From Bradyrhizobium iriomotense (GTDB lineage: Bacteria; Pseudomonadota; Alphaproteobacteria; Rhizobiales; Xanthobacteraceae), in contig NZ_JAFCLP010000015.1 of assembly GCF_018129405.1 (NCBI RefSeq), positions 62,001 to 126,000 of the forward strand: 64,000 nt of DNA, given 5' to 3'. Below are positions 1 to 10,335 of the stretch, piece after piece (position 1 is the first letter of the stretch; each line of letters begins with the position of its first letter). Both the position numbers and the translations under genes were made by a program. Under the pieces are notes generated by a model, which was given only the letters and a program-made list of their open reading frames with translations, searched no databases and was not told where the DNA came from.

Positions 1-903
1 ACCTACGCCGGCCACCGCGAAGCGCATGAAATCTCGGAATGCCTTCGCGGCTTCCGACAGCTTGATGTCGCGGCGCCAGGCGAGGCCGATGTCCATGGTC
101 GGTATCTCGTCCTCGATCACCCGGGTCTCGATCCGCTGTCCTTCCAGCGACCAGGGCCGGTAGATCAGGTCCGAGAGGATTGCGATGCCCATTCCCCCGG
201 CGACCATGGAGCGCACGGCCTCGACCGAAGACGTGCGGAAGATGGTCTTTGGCTCGAGTAACGCGTTGTTCCAATAGCGCATCGAGGTGTGCTTGGCTTC
301 GTCCACGGTGAGCATGACGTAGGGATACGTCGCGATTTCGGCGAGGCGGACGTGCTCGGCGCGGGTGAGCGGATGATCGGGAGCGAGCCACAGGCGGCGG
401 GGCGAGCGCAACAGCGTTTCGCTGCCGAGCATGGCGTTGTCGCGCAGGTTCGAGACCAGCATCACCGCGAGATCGAGCGCGCCGTCCACAAGAGCACGTT
501 CGAGCACGTCGCGCGGGGCCTCGAACAGCTCAATCGTGATGCCCGGGAAGCTCGCCTGAAAGCGCATCTGGTGGCGAGGCAGGAAATAGCCGGACACGGT
601 GTAGGTGACACCGATGCGAACCGTCCCAAACAACGGGCCCGCGGACATGTGAGTGCCGCGGACGGCCTCGGCCACGGCTGCCAGGATCTGCCGGCCCTGG
701 GACAGGAAACGGCTGCCTTCCATGGTCACCGTGACGCCGTTGGGCGCGCGCTCGAGGAGGCGCGTGCAGACGGTCGCTTCGAGCTGCTGAATCGCTGCCG
801 TGACCGCGGATTGCGAGACGTTGAGGGCCATGGCCGCCTGGCTGATGCGGCCGGTTTCGGCCGCGGCGACGAAATAGCGGATCTGTTTCAGTGAAACTGA
901 CAT
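1..903 (-). CDS. LysR-family transcriptional regulator (partial, C-terminus outside window)
   Basis: The frame is open from an ATG at 903 down to the window edge (301 codons visible), so only the last few residues are missing. The first ~60 residues form the LysR winged helix-turn-helix (LKQIRYFVAAAETG, then LNVSQSAVTAAIQQLE), followed by a substrate-binding-type effector domain. It is strikingly similar to the LysR at 10336-11256: both contain LVSNL, LLRSPRRLW, a stretch reading MLTVDEA, SVEAVRSMVA and YRPWSLEG at equivalent positions. It lies on the same strand as, and 225 bp downstream of, the pxp/biotin operon, so the two paralogues bracket that operon. By family it should be a DNA-binding regulator responding to a small ligand; the ligand is unknown, and control of the neighbouring transport/carboxylase operon is inferred from position. 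Confidence 0.93.
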   Translation of the reverse strand, partial: MSVSLKQIRYFVAAAETGRISQAAMALNVSQSAVTAAIQQLEATVCTRLLERAPNGVTVTMEGSRFLSQGRQILAAVAEAVRGTHMSAGPLFGTVRIGVTYTVSGYFLPRHQMRFQASFPGITIELFEAPRDVLERALVDGALDLAVMLVSNLRDNAMLGSETLLRSPRRLWLAPDHPLTRAEHVRLAEIATYPYVMLTVDEAKHTSMRYWNNALLEPKTIFRTSSVEAVRSMVAGGMGIAILSDLIYRPWSLEGQRIETRVIEDEIPTMDIGLAWRRDIKLSEAAKAFRDFMRFAVAGVG

Positions 904-1075
904 CGCGGTTGATCCGATGTTTGCACAAGTCGTGCGCAGTTGAGCGTTACTCCTCAGCCCAGCGGCATCCGCTGCAACTCTCGTGCCGAGGGTCGGAAAG
1001 ATAACGGTCGCGCCACGTTAGATTTAGGGGGCGATCACGGACAGCCGCAGGTTTGAGGACCGCACCATGCGTTAG

Positions 1076-1101
1076 CACCCCGGCCATCGCTGGCCGAGGT
1101 G
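1076..1101 (-). terminator. Hairpin downstream of the pxp/biotin operon
   Basis: Inverted repeat CACC-c-CGGCCA / TGGCCG-a-GGTG with a 4-nt loop, 28-53 bp beyond the stop codon of the last operon gene (1129). The stem is strong, but no T-run follows on the minus strand, so it is at best a weak or Rho-assisted terminator or an RNA 3'-end stabiliser. Confidence 0.3.
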
Positions 1102-1128
1102 TAGCAAATGTCGTGCAATCGGCGCAGC

Positions 1129-2106
1129 TTACGTCAGCGCGTTGCGCAGCTTGCCAAGCAGCTCCGCACGGCTCTTGCGTGCTGCCAAGGCTTGATCCAT
1201 CCCGACCTTGACGAACCGCACCGGCGTATTCGGCTGAAGTTGGCCGATCAGGTCCATGTCCGCGGAGATGACCGTACCGACCATGAAGTAACCGCCGCCC
1301 GAAACCGCGTCGCGATGCAGCACGATCGGCTCGGTGCCGCCGGGAACCTGGATCGAACCGTAGGGATAGCAGGCGTCGGTGATGTTGGATGGATCGGAGC
1401 CGGCGCCGAATGGCGGCTCGCGCGGCACGAATTGAAGCGCCTTGCCGCCCTTGAAGCGATAGCCGATGCGATCCGCCTCCGGTGCGACTTTCCACGTGTC
1501 GGCGAAGAAGTCGTTGCCGGCCGCCTCCGTAATGCGGTGCCAGTAGAGGCCCGGCATGACGCGCAACTCCGTCGGCATTGCCGTTGGCAGGCCACGCAGG
1601 TCGTTCGCGACCACGCGCCCGTCCTTGACGGAGGCCGCAGCCTTACCGACTGGCAGTTCGTCGCCAGCCTCGAGCTTGCGCCCCTTGAACCCGCCGAGCG
1701 CGCCGAGCGCGTAAGTCGAGCGCGAGCCGAGGACGACCGGCACATCGATGCCGCCGGCAATGGCGATATATCCGCGTGCGCCCTGTTTGAGGAAATCGAA
1801 AGAGAGGACCTGGCCGCGCTTGACCTTGAAGCTCGTCCAGGTTTCGCGCGGCTCGCCATCGAGCTTCGGCGGCAGCTGGGCGCCGGTAATCGCGACGGTC
1901 GCATCTTCGGTGAATTCGAGCTCCGGCCCCATGAAGACGGCTTCCAGGACCGCTGCGCCTTCTTCGTTGCCGACAAGGAGGTTGGCGGCGACGAGCGCAT
2001 GACGGTCCATGCCGCCGGAGAGGGGGATACCGATGTGATAATAGCCGGGACGCCCGAGGTCCTGGACGGTGGTCGCAAGACCCGGCTTCAAAACCTTAAT
2101 GGCCAT
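1129..2106 (-). CDS. KipA/PxpC-like (AHS2) subunit of a biotin-dependent carboxyltransferase/5-oxoprolinase family enzyme
   Basis: A 325-residue protein beginning MAIKVLKPGLATTVQD, the usual N-terminus of the AHS2/KipA family, with GRPGYYHIGIPLSGGMDRHAL and a later GSDPSN motif spanning the single carboxyltransferase-like domain. The start at 2106 is chosen because GGAG lies 8 nt upstream; an in-frame ATG at 2118 is possible. It overlaps the end of the KipI-like gene by 11 bp, indicating translational coupling. KipI/KipA homologues are PxpB/PxpC of 5-oxoprolinase and also the carboxyltransferase half of urea carboxylase. Because a biotin carrier and biotin carboxylase are encoded immediately upstream, a biotin-dependent carboxylation of an amide or lactam is as likely as simple 5-oxoproline cleavage. 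Cytoplasmic; substrate unknown. Confidence 0.88.
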   Translation of the reverse strand: MAIKVLKPGLATTVQDLGRPGYYHIGIPLSGGMDRHALVAANLLVGNEEGAAVLEAVFMGPELEFTEDATVAITGAQLPPKLDGEPRETWTSFKVKRGQVLSFDFLKQGARGYIAIAGGIDVPVVLGSRSTYALGALGGFKGRKLEAGDELPVGKAAASVKDGRVVANDLRGLPTAMPTELRVMPGLYWHRITEAAGNDFFADTWKVAPEADRIGYRFKGGKALQFVPREPPFGAGSDPSNITDACYPYGSIQVPGGTEPIVLHRDAVSGGGYFMVGTVISADMDLIGQLQPNTPVRFVKVGMDQALAARKSRAELLGKLRNALT

Positions 2107-2971
2107 GGAGGACTCCATCGAGCTTGCGGTTGTAGGCATCAATGTCACGGTTGAACTCGGTCAGCGAGAACGAGACGTCGCGGATGACGGGTGCGAAGCG
2201 TCCGGCGTCGACATCGGCGACCGCCGCGTCATAGGCCGACCGATCGATTGGTTTCCATTTCACGATGTCGCCTGGCCGGAACAGGCACATGAAGTCGCGC
2301 AAATAGCTGATCTTCTGATTGGGGTCGTAGATCGGCATCGGCGTGATGCCGAACATCTGGTATCCTCCGGCTCCGCGCACCGAGTAGATGCAGGAGAAGC
2401 ATCCTCCATGACCGATGGTGAGCTTTGGCGTATCGGTGCGCGGGCGCAGGTATTTCGGCGCCTGGATCTGCCGCTGGCGTTCGACCATCTGGTAGAGGAA
2501 GGGCAGGCCGGCGACGAAGCCGACCATGGAGACGAACCAGGGTGCGCTGGAGTGCGCCTTGATGAAGGCATCGACGCTGTCGAGGCCATTGATCTGCGCG
2601 GCATATTCGAGATCGGTGCCGTTCGGATTTTGATGGCGTTCCCGGAAGCGCATCAGGGTCTCGTGCGTCCAGGGATCATTGTAGAGCACGGGGATTTCGA
2701 TGATCCGCGTCTTGATCACCGGCTCGGACTTTTCGGACGCGGTGTCCAGCCGCTTCAATTCCGCGAGGAGATCATCGGGCTTGATCTGATCGGGATCGAA
2801 CTTGACCTGATAGGACGCGTTCGCCGGGCAGATCTCGGTTACGCCTTTGATCTTGGCGTCGCGCACGGCGTTGGTGATGAAGAGACTCTTGAAGAAGGCC
2901 TCGAGCGACATTGCCTCGCCGACTTCGGCGAAAATGTGCTCGTCGCCGCCGAAGGAAAATCGAGTTTGCAT
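2096..2971 (-). CDS. KipI/PxpB-like (AHS1) carboxyltransferase subunit
   Basis: A 291-residue protein starting MQTRFSFGGDEHIF at 2971, with AGGAGG 9 nt upstream of the ATG. Longer in-frame upstream extensions are low-complexity Arg/Ser-rich sequence and were rejected. The central VGFVAGLPFL and the segment PKLTIGHGGCFSCIYSVRG, followed by GGYQMFGITP, correspond to the AHS1 fold of KipI/PxpB and of the urea carboxylase CT domain, although the usual GSVGIAGGQTGIYP is replaced by IGHGGCFSCIYSV. It is somewhat longer than typical KipI (about 220-240 residues). It pairs with the AHS2 gene that overlaps its end. The expected role is one half of the active site acting on an amide or lactam; the variant motif suggests a substrate other than 5-oxoproline. 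Confidence 0.87.
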   Translation of the reverse strand: MQTRFSFGGDEHIFAEVGEAMSLEAFFKSLFITNAVRDAKIKGVTEICPANASYQVKFDPDQIKPDDLLAELKRLDTASEKSEPVIKTRIIEIPVLYNDPWTHETLMRFRERHQNPNGTDLEYAAQINGLDSVDAFIKAHSSAPWFVSMVGFVAGLPFLYQMVERQRQIQAPKYLRPRTDTPKLTIGHGGCFSCIYSVRGAGGYQMFGITPMPIYDPNQKISYLRDFMCLFRPGDIVKWKPIDRSAYDAAVADVDAGRFAPVIRDVSFSLTEFNRDIDAYNRKLDGVLHGH

Positions 2972-3014
2972 GGCTAGCAGCCTCCTGTTGTGGGCGGGGC
3001 AGGTTCTCTCGCGA

Positions 3015-4415
<1,401 letters not shown>

Positions 4416-4432
4416 GAAGGGAACGGGCGGTC

Positions 4433-4675
4433 TCAAACGTCGATTTCGGCGATGGGCTGGCCAGCCATCACGGCTTCCTCGTTCTCAGCCAGGAACCGCA
4501 GGATCTTGCCGGTAGTGCCGGCCTTCACCTCGTTGAAGGACTTCATCACCTCGATGAGGCCAATCGTGTCGCTATCGGCGACGACATCTCCGTCGTTCTT
4601 GTAGGCCGGCTTGTCGGGCGCGGGCCGGCGATAGAAGATGCCCGGAAGCGGCGAGAAGATTTGCTGTGTTGTCAT
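4433..4675 (-). CDS. Biotin carboxyl carrier protein
   Basis: A compact 80-residue biotinyl domain. The biotin-accepting lysine is K45 in the motif IEVMKSFNEV, with the flanking glycine/alanine hairpin TTGKILRFLAEN. It lacks the long Pro/Ala-rich N-terminal extension of fatty-acid AccB, so it is a stand-alone carrier for the complex encoded around it. The EVMKSF form rather than AMKM is, as I recall it, the version often found next to LamB/YcsF-type genes. It lies 17 bp upstream of the biotin carboxylase and 43 bp downstream of pxpA, within the same leftward operon. Confidence 0.9.
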   Translation of the reverse strand: MTTQQIFSPLPGIFYRRPAPDKPAYKNDGDVVADSDTIGLIEVMKSFNEVKAGTTGKILRFLAENEEAVMAGQPIAEIDV

Positions 4676-4718
4676 GCTGTCCTCGTGATGTCTTTGCTTG
4701 GGATCTTGGCGCGCCAGC

Positions 4719-5447
4719 TCAAGGAGCGGTCAGATAGGGACGGACCGCTTCGCGAACGGCCGCGGCGATGGCGACGGCGTTGGGGGTGTCGGAGTGGATA
4801 CAGATTGAATCGGCGCCGACCACAATGTCGTTTCCGGCCACCGAGCGCGTCTTGCCTTCATTGACTGCTCTTGCGCAGCGGGAGGCCGCATCGGTCGGAT
4901 CCTTGGCCTCGTGCTCGCGCGTGATGATCAGGCTGCCGTCGGCATTGTAGTCGAGATCGGCGTAGTACTCGGCGACGAAGGTGTGGCCACGCCGCTCGTA
5001 GACCTTCTGGTGCAACGTGCCCTTCATGCCGAGCAACGGCACCCTATAGACGTCGGCCGCGTCCGCCACGGCTTCGGCGATCTCCTCGTTGCGCGAGGCC
5101 ATCCCGTAGAGCGCACCGTGTGGCTTGATGTGATTCAGTGCCATGCCCTCCGCATCCAGGAACGCCTTGAGCGCTCCGATCTGATAGAGCAGACAATTGG
5201 CCAGCTCCTCACGGCTGATCTTCATCTCCCTGCGACCGAAGCCCTGCAAGTCCGGCAGCGAGGGGTGCGCACCGACCTTGACGCCGAACTCCTTGGCGAG
5301 CCGCACGGTCTTACGCATGTGGTTGAAGTCCGAGGCATGAAAGCCGCACGCGACGTTTGCGACGTCGATATGCGGCATCAGCGCCTTGTCGTCGCCCATC
5401 TTGTAGAGGCCATAGGCCTCGCCCATGTCGCAGTTGATCACGACCAT
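4719..5447 (-). CDS. pxpA: LamB/YcsF family 5-oxoprolinase subunit A-like protein
   Basis: A 242-residue member of the LamB/YcsF family. It starts MVVINCDMGEAYGLYKMGDD (the family's N-CDMGE signature) and contains NVACGFHASDFNHM and VGAHPSLPDLQGFGRREM. The ATG at 5447 has GGAG directly in front of it and a further AGGA upstream; the upstream extension is not family-like. PxpA works with PxpB and PxpC to open 5-oxoproline with ATP. Here the partners are present but accompanied by biotin carboxylase and carrier genes, so the reaction may be carboxylation-dependent cleavage of a related lactam or cyclic amide. The gene sits between the importer genes and the biotin genes. Confidence 0.9.
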   Translation of the reverse strand: MVVINCDMGEAYGLYKMGDDKALMPHIDVANVACGFHASDFNHMRKTVRLAKEFGVKVGAHPSLPDLQGFGRREMKISREELANCLLYQIGALKAFLDAEGMALNHIKPHGALYGMASRNEEIAEAVADAADVYRVPLLGMKGTLHQKVYERRGHTFVAEYYADLDYNADGSLIITREHEAKDPTDAASRCARAVNEGKTRSVAGNDIVVGADSICIHSDTPNAVAIAAAVREAVRPYLTAP

Positions 5448-5530
5448 CTCCTGATTTCCTCCCAACAGCGCTTGCGTTGATCCGAGGTGAACCTCCCGGG
5501 GGCTTGCCCTTCGGGAGGCGCGTTGTCGGT

Positions 5531-6718
5531 TTACTTGGACACCAGATAATCCAGCGGGATCTTTTCCGAGATCGTCCACTGATCGATCACGCGCGGCTTG
5601 CCGGCTTCCGTATCGACGATCAGGTAACGACCCTGGTTCTGGTGGTGGATGTCCTTGGTGAACGTGCGGGGCCCGAACAGCGTCGGTTCGCTGGTCATCT
5701 TCTCGAGCTCGGCCACGACCGGCGCGGCGTCCGTCGACTTGGCGCGTTCAACCGCCTTGGCCCAGACGTCGATCAGGACATAGCCCGGATAGACATATTG
5801 GCTGGATGGATCACCGCCGGTGACGTCCTTGTACTTCTTGTTGAACTCGTTGACCTTCGGGTTCGGATCGTCGCCGTAGACGGAGCCTTGCACGGGAACA
5901 TAGAAGTTCGACAGGTCGGGCACGGCGTTCAGCCAATAGCTGCCGTCGACGCCGGATCCGTTGACGATCATCGACTTGATGCCGGCGGCGCGGATCTGCT
6001 TGATGGCGGAGACGGCGCCCGGCATCATCGTGCAGAGCATGATGGCGTCCGGTTCCTTGGGCAGGCTCTTGATGCGCGTGATCTGCGAGGCGATCGAGGC
6101 GTCATCGTTCTTGAAGGTGTCGCTGCCGGCAAGCTTGGCATCCTTCAGGCGCGGCAGCATCCAGTCGAAGCCGTCGCAGATCCCCTTGTTGTAGACGGTC
6201 CAGCTATCGAGCAGGCGGTAGAAGTTACGTGCGTTCTTCTTTTCGTAAGCCCATTCCGCCATGGTCGCGCCCTGCACGGCCGCCAGCACCGAGGCCGAGA
6301 ACGAGAACGGACCGACGCCGGGAATGCCTGCCTTGATGGATTCGGCGCACAGGAAGAAGGAGACCTTTCCGGCGGCCTGTGCCTGGAGAGCCGCGGGCGC
6401 GCCGAAATCATAGTCGCAGGAGACAATGACGAGGTCGGCGCCCTGGTCGAGCACGGCGAGGCCGGCCTTCGCACCTTCCGCCTGATCGGTCTTGGTGTCG
6501 GCGAAGACAGGCTTGATCTTCTTGCCGAGCAGGCCGCCGGCCTTGTTGATCTCGTCGATCCGGATCAGAGCCGCATCCTGCGCCGGCTTGTCGTAGGCCT
6601 GCATGAAGCCGGATGCGGCCGTTGCAAATCCGACGACGATTTCGTTAGCCGCCTGGGCGGGTGTGAACCAGAGCATGGATGCGCCGGCAAGAACACCGAG
6701 TACTGATCTGCAATGCAT
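5531..6718 (-). CDS. ABC transporter substrate-binding protein (branched-chain amino acid type)
   Basis: A 395-residue periplasmic binding protein with a signal peptide (positively charged start, hydrophobic VLGVLAGASML, cleavage near AQAA). The mature part begins NEIVVGFATAASGF and has the Peripla_BP_6 pattern with DEINKAGGLLGKKI. The ATG at 6718 is chosen because GGAG lies about 7 nt upstream; a TTG two codons earlier is less likely. It is the specificity component for the permeases and ATPases encoded just upstream. The genes downstream suggest a lactam, amide or similar nitrogen compound rather than leucine, but the sequence does not fix the ligand. Confidence 0.9.
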   Translation of the reverse strand: MHCRSVLGVLAGASMLWFTPAQAANEIVVGFATAASGFMQAYDKPAQDAALIRIDEINKAGGLLGKKIKPVFADTKTDQAEGAKAGLAVLDQGADLVIVSCDYDFGAPAALQAQAAGKVSFFLCAESIKAGIPGVGPFSFSASVLAAVQGATMAEWAYEKKNARNFYRLLDSWTVYNKGICDGFDWMLPRLKDAKLAGSDTFKNDDASIASQITRIKSLPKEPDAIMLCTMMPGAVSAIKQIRAAGIKSMIVNGSGVDGSYWLNAVPDLSNFYVPVQGSVYGDDPNPKVNEFNKKYKDVTGGDPSSQYVYPGYVLIDVWAKAVERAKSTDAAPVVAELEKMTSEPTLFGPRTFTKDIHHQNQGRYLIVDTEAGKPRVIDQWTISEKIPLDYLVSK

Positions 6719-6749
6719 GAGCAACTCCTCTGATTTGTACGAAAGGACG

Positions 6750-7823
6750 TCAGTTCAGTTCTTTCAATGCCGTCTGTGCAGGGCGCTGCAGGCGCCGCTG
6801 CAACGGCCATCCGCGCCAGCGGAATTCCAGGTTGCGGGTCAATCCCGTCGGCAGGTACATCAAGATGACGATAGTGATGATGCCGATCGCGATTTCCTGG
6901 ACACCGTTCGGCAGCGCAACCGTGTGGCTACCGAAGCTGACGCCTTTCTCCAGGTTGCGGAACAGCTCGATCAGGACCGACATCGCGACCACGCCGACGA
7001 CCGCGCCGGTGAGGCTATACATGCCGCCGACCACCAGCATCGACAGGGTGACGAAGGTCGTCCGGAGATAGAATGAGCCGGGATTGACGATGCTCAGGAA
7101 ATGCGCGTAGAGCGCGCCGGCAAGGCCGATGATGAATGCGCTGACGACGAAGGCGATCAGCCGTTCGCGAACGATATCAATGCCGGAGGCGCTTGCCGCG
7201 ACCGCCTCGTCACGTGTGGCGCGCAGCGCCAGCCCCGAGCGCGAGATCGCATAGAGATAGGCAATCACGATGGCAACGGCCGCGCCGATCCATCCGGTCC
7301 AGACATTCATGGTGGGCGGAATGCCGACGATGGAGCCTTGGCCGCCCGTGACGGAATCCCAGTTCGAATAGATGTTGTTGACGACACCGAGCAGGCCAAA
7401 AGTCGCGATAGATGCGGCAATGCCCGACAGCCGCATGATGATGCGTCCGATGATCAACGCGATCAGCGCTGCGAAAAATCCCGAGATCGGCGTCGCGATC
7501 CACATCGGCAACTGCGTATGCAACAGCCAGACGGGAAGTCCCTTGAGCGTGATCGATTTCATCACCGGGGGGATGGTCAGCCAGGCGGTCATATAGGCGC
7601 CGAGGCACATGAAGCTGATGTGACCGAACGACAGCAGGCCTGAATTGCCAACGAAAGCGTAGAGGCCGACGACGATCATGATGTTGATGAACATCTCGAC
7701 GGCCGTGCGGTTGAAGGCCCGGCTGCCGAAATAATAGGTGAGGGCGGCCATGACGAGCAGCGCCGCGATCAGCACGATCGGCGTGAGGATCGTTTGCCGG
7801 ATGACGGAGGGCCGCTGCGACAT
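6750..7823 (-). CDS. Branched-chain amino acid-type ABC transporter permease (LivM-like)
   Basis: A 357-residue inner-membrane permease with about eight to ten hydrophobic segments and the LivM signature GNSGLLSFGHISFMCLGAY. Near the C-terminus is the EAA-like loop region ALRATRDEAVAASASGID. It starts at the ATG at 7823, 3 bp after the stop of the LivH-like gene. It forms the heterodimeric channel with the LivH-like protein and is energised by the two ATPases. Confidence 0.93.
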   Translation of the reverse strand: MSQRPSVIRQTILTPIVLIAALLVMAALTYYFGSRAFNRTAVEMFINIMIVVGLYAFVGNSGLLSFGHISFMCLGAYMTAWLTIPPVMKSITLKGLPVWLLHTQLPMWIATPISGFFAALIALIIGRIIMRLSGIAASIATFGLLGVVNNIYSNWDSVTGGQGSIVGIPPTMNVWTGWIGAAVAIVIAYLYAISRSGLALRATRDEAVAASASGIDIVRERLIAFVVSAFIIGLAGALYAHFLSIVNPGSFYLRTTFVTLSMLVVGGMYSLTGAVVGVVAMSVLIELFRNLEKGVSFGSHTVALPNGVQEIAIGIITIVILMYLPTGLTRNLEFRWRGWPLQRRLQRPAQTALKELN

Positions 7824-7826
7824 CGA

Positions 7827-8741
7827 TCAGACTCTCTGCTTGGCGGATTTCGGTGCGAATAGGCCCTGCGGCCGCACCAGAAGGACGACGATGACGGCGC
7901 CATATACAAAGGCGTCGCGGAACACCCGCGCGTCGTGCGGTAGGGTGGCCTGGAACACGACGCTCGCCGCGCCGATCAGAAAGCCGGCGGCAACGGCGCC
8001 GGGAATGCTGCCGAGACCGCCGATCACGGTTGCGATGAACGCGATCAGCATCACATTGGCGCCCATGCCGATGTCGGCGGTGCCGGAATTGGTGGCGAGG
8101 ATCAGACCGATCGCCGCCGCCAGCATGCCGCTAATGGCGAAGGCGAGCAGTATCACCCCGTTGGCGCGGACGCCGAGCATGCGCGCCATGGTGAAATTCT
8201 CGGCTGCTGCACGCATCTCCAGGCCATAACGGGTGCGCTTCAGAAAGAGCACCAGCGTGGCGAGCACGATCAGCGTGATAATGATGGTCACGACCTGGAG
8301 CATTGGGATGTGGGCGCCCAGGAATTCGACCGGCAGGCCGAGGCTCGGCCACAGCGTGACCGATTTCGGCCGGCTCGAATACAGCATCAGCAGAAGGTGG
8401 CGGATGACGAAGCCAAGCGCGAATGAGGCGATCATCATCGTCGCGGGATTGGTGTTGCGGAAGCGGCGGAAGACGATGAGCTCCGATAGAACCGACAGCG
8501 CAGCGCCGATCAGCAGCAGAAGCGGGATCAGCAGATAGGATGGCAGTTGACCGGCAAACACGATCGCCGCCGCGTCGGTCGAGGGCCACAGCATGGCGAA
8601 AACGCAGAAGGCGATGAAGTCTCCGTGCGCGAAGTTGACGAGCCGCATCACGCCGAAAATCAGCGCGATGCCGAGCGCACCGAGAGCGTACAGGCTGCCG
8701 AGGCTCAACGCGTCGAAGACGATCTGGAGGACCGCTGTCAT
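7827..8741 (-). CDS. Branched-chain amino acid-type ABC transporter permease (LivH-like)
   Basis: A 304-residue membrane permease, mostly hydrophobic, with the LivH N-terminal signature LGSLYALGALGIALIFGVM followed by RLVNFAHGDF. The chosen ATG at 8741 has GGAG 9 nt upstream and lies immediately after the stop codon of the preceding livF-like gene. It is the partner of the LivM-like permease in the same operon. Confidence 0.93.
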   Translation of the reverse strand: MTAVLQIVFDALSLGSLYALGALGIALIFGVMRLVNFAHGDFIAFCVFAMLWPSTDAAAIVFAGQLPSYLLIPLLLLIGAALSVLSELIVFRRFRNTNPATMMIASFALGFVIRHLLLMLYSSRPKSVTLWPSLGLPVEFLGAHIPMLQVVTIIITLIVLATLVLFLKRTRYGLEMRAAAENFTMARMLGVRANGVILLAFAISGMLAAAIGLILATNSGTADIGMGANVMLIAFIATVIGGLGSIPGAVAAGFLIGAASVVFQATLPHDARVFRDAFVYGAVIVVLLVRPQGLFAPKSAKQRV

Positions 8742-8742
8742 C

Positions 8743-9465
8743 TCAGTGGTCTCCAAACCCGAAATAGGCCTGCTTCAGGCGGTCGTCCTTGACCATGTCG
8801 GCGGCCGCCCCCTCGAGCACGATACGGCCGCCCCGGACGAGGACCATTCGTCCACCCGTCATGAGGGCGCGCGTCGAACTCTGCTCGACGATGAGCAGGG
8901 TCAGCTTGCGCTGGGCGCGCAGCCGCACCAGAATCTCGTAGACTTGGTCGATAATCTTCGGCGCAAGCCCGAGCGATGGCTCGTCGATCGCCATGATGCG
9001 GGGCGCGGCCATCAAGGCGCGACCGATGACGAGCATCTGCTGCTGGCCGCCGGAGAGCATCCCTGCGGGAGTATGGCGGCGCCCGGCCAGCATCGGGAAT
9101 TCCTCGTAGACGGATTCAAGGTCGTCGGCGATCTTCCTGCGGTCGGTCCGCATGCCGGTACCGACCTTCAGGTTCTCCTCGATCGTCAAGTCGCCGAAGA
9201 CATTGCGACCTTCGGGCACCAGCGAAAAGCCGCGTCGCGCGATGTCCTCGGGCGCGGCGCCCGTTACCTTCGCGCCGTCGATGGTGATGGAGCCCGATCC
9301 TGGCGGCACGACGCCGGCGATAGCGTTGAGCAAAGTCGATTTGCCCGCGCCGTTCGGGCCGGTCACGAACAGGACCTCGCCCTCGTCGATATTGAGCGTG
9401 ATGCCGCGAAGGGCCGTCAGGCGCCCATAGCTGACCGTGATGTCGTTGACCGCGAGCAACGTCAT
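8743..9465 (-). CDS. ABC transporter ATP-binding protein (LivF-like)
   Basis: A 240-residue ABC ATPase: Walker A GPNGAGKST, LivF-type signature MLSGGQQQMLVIGRALM and Walker B IMAIDEPSLGLAPK. The start at 9465 overlaps the end of the LivG-like gene in an ATGA junction (9462-9465). The frame is open far upstream, but that part is antisense to livG. It energises import together with LivG. Confidence 0.94.
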   Translation of the reverse strand: MTLLAVNDITVSYGRLTALRGITLNIDEGEVLFVTGPNGAGKSTLLNAIAGVVPPGSGSITIDGAKVTGAAPEDIARRGFSLVPEGRNVFGDLTIEENLKVGTGMRTDRRKIADDLESVYEEFPMLAGRRHTPAGMLSGGQQQMLVIGRALMAAPRIMAIDEPSLGLAPKIIDQVYEILVRLRAQRKLTLLIVEQSSTRALMTGGRMVLVRGGRIVLEGAAADMVKDDRLKQAYFGFGDH

Positions 9466-10235
9466 GATACGGCCGCCTCTTCGGAGGTAATCGGCGGAAT
9501 CAATTCGTCGCGTTGTGTGCCCATATAGGCGTGCCGCACCTCGTCGCTGTTGCGAATTTGCGCGGGAGAGCCGACCTCGATGATCTGTCCGGAATCGAGG
9601 ACGAAGATGCGTTCGCAGAGTTCGAGCACGAGGCCGATATTGTGCTCGATCAGCAGCACGCCGACGTTGAGCTCTCGGGCGATTCGCCGGATGATGGCGG
9701 CCAGATCGTGGCTCTCGTGCTCCGACATTCCCGCTGCGGGCTCGTCGAGCAGGAGGTAGCGCGGCGCGCACATGATGGCGCGGCCGATAGCGACGCGGCG
9801 TTCGTCGGTGTAGGGCAGGGCGCCCGCGACGGTGTTTGCGAGATGAGAAATGCCGAGCCAGGCCATCACGCGATCGGCTTCCGCGATCGCGTCGCGACGG
9901 GTCTGGCCAAGGCCTACGCCTGTCACCTCGAGGTTGTCGATGACCGGGAGGTCGCGGAAAAGGCGACCTGATTGGAATGTGCGTGCAACACCCGTTCGTC
10001 TGAGCTTGTGCGCCGCAATGCCGTTGATCGGCTCGCCTTCCAGTTCCAAGGCGCCAGCGCCGACCGGTTGGAAGCCTGTCAGCACATTGACAAGCGTGGT
10101 CTTACCGGCCCCGTTGGGACCAATCAGGCCGGTGATGCCCCCGCGCGGCACGGCAAGCGTCACGCCCGACAGCGCTTTCAAGCCTTCGAATTGGACGCTG
10201 ACATCGCGAGCGACCAACTCCAAGCCATCAGACAT
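9462..10235 (-). CDS. ABC transporter ATP-binding protein (LivG-like); first gene of the leftward operon
   Basis: A 257-residue ABC ATPase with Walker A GPNGAGKTT, the LivG-type helix VARTFQSGRLFRDLPVIDNLEV and Walker B YLLLDEPAAGMSEHE. The signature segment is shortened (ALPYTDERRVAIGRAIM instead of LSYGxQR...), which is worth noting because the canonical LSGGQ is missing; paired LivF has an intact one. It is the first gene of the operon and is divergent from the LysR gene at 10336, with a 100-bp shared promoter region. Confidence 0.93.
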   Translation of the reverse strand: MSDGLELVARDVSVQFEGLKALSGVTLAVPRGGITGLIGPNGAGKTTLVNVLTGFQPVGAGALELEGEPINGIAAHKLRRTGVARTFQSGRLFRDLPVIDNLEVTGVGLGQTRRDAIAEADRVMAWLGISHLANTVAGALPYTDERRVAIGRAIMCAPRYLLLDEPAAGMSEHESHDLAAIIRRIARELNVGVLLIEHNIGLVLELCERIFVLDSGQIIEVGSPAQIRNSDEVRHAYMGTQRDELIPPITSEEAAVS

Positions 10236-10297
10236 CTATCAGCGCCTTCTCACCCACGAACCGATGGATTGATTTTTCCGTTCCACCGGGGGATTGT

Positions 10298-10334
10298 AAA
10301 ATTCGAAATATCGTTCACTGATATCGGAAATTTT
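10298..10334. promoter_or_regulatory. Dyad in the livG/LysR divergent promoter region (candidate LysR operator)
   Basis: Two 15-bp arms (AAAATTCGAAATATC and GATATCGGAAATTTT) are inverted around a 7-nt spacer; 11 of 15 positions are complementary, including AAAATT and ATATC. It lies between the livG-like start (10235) and the LysR start (10336), abutting the LysR start codon. Position and AT-rich dyad form fit an autoregulatory LysR site; binding itself is inferred. Confidence 0.5.
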
Positions 10335-10335
10335 G

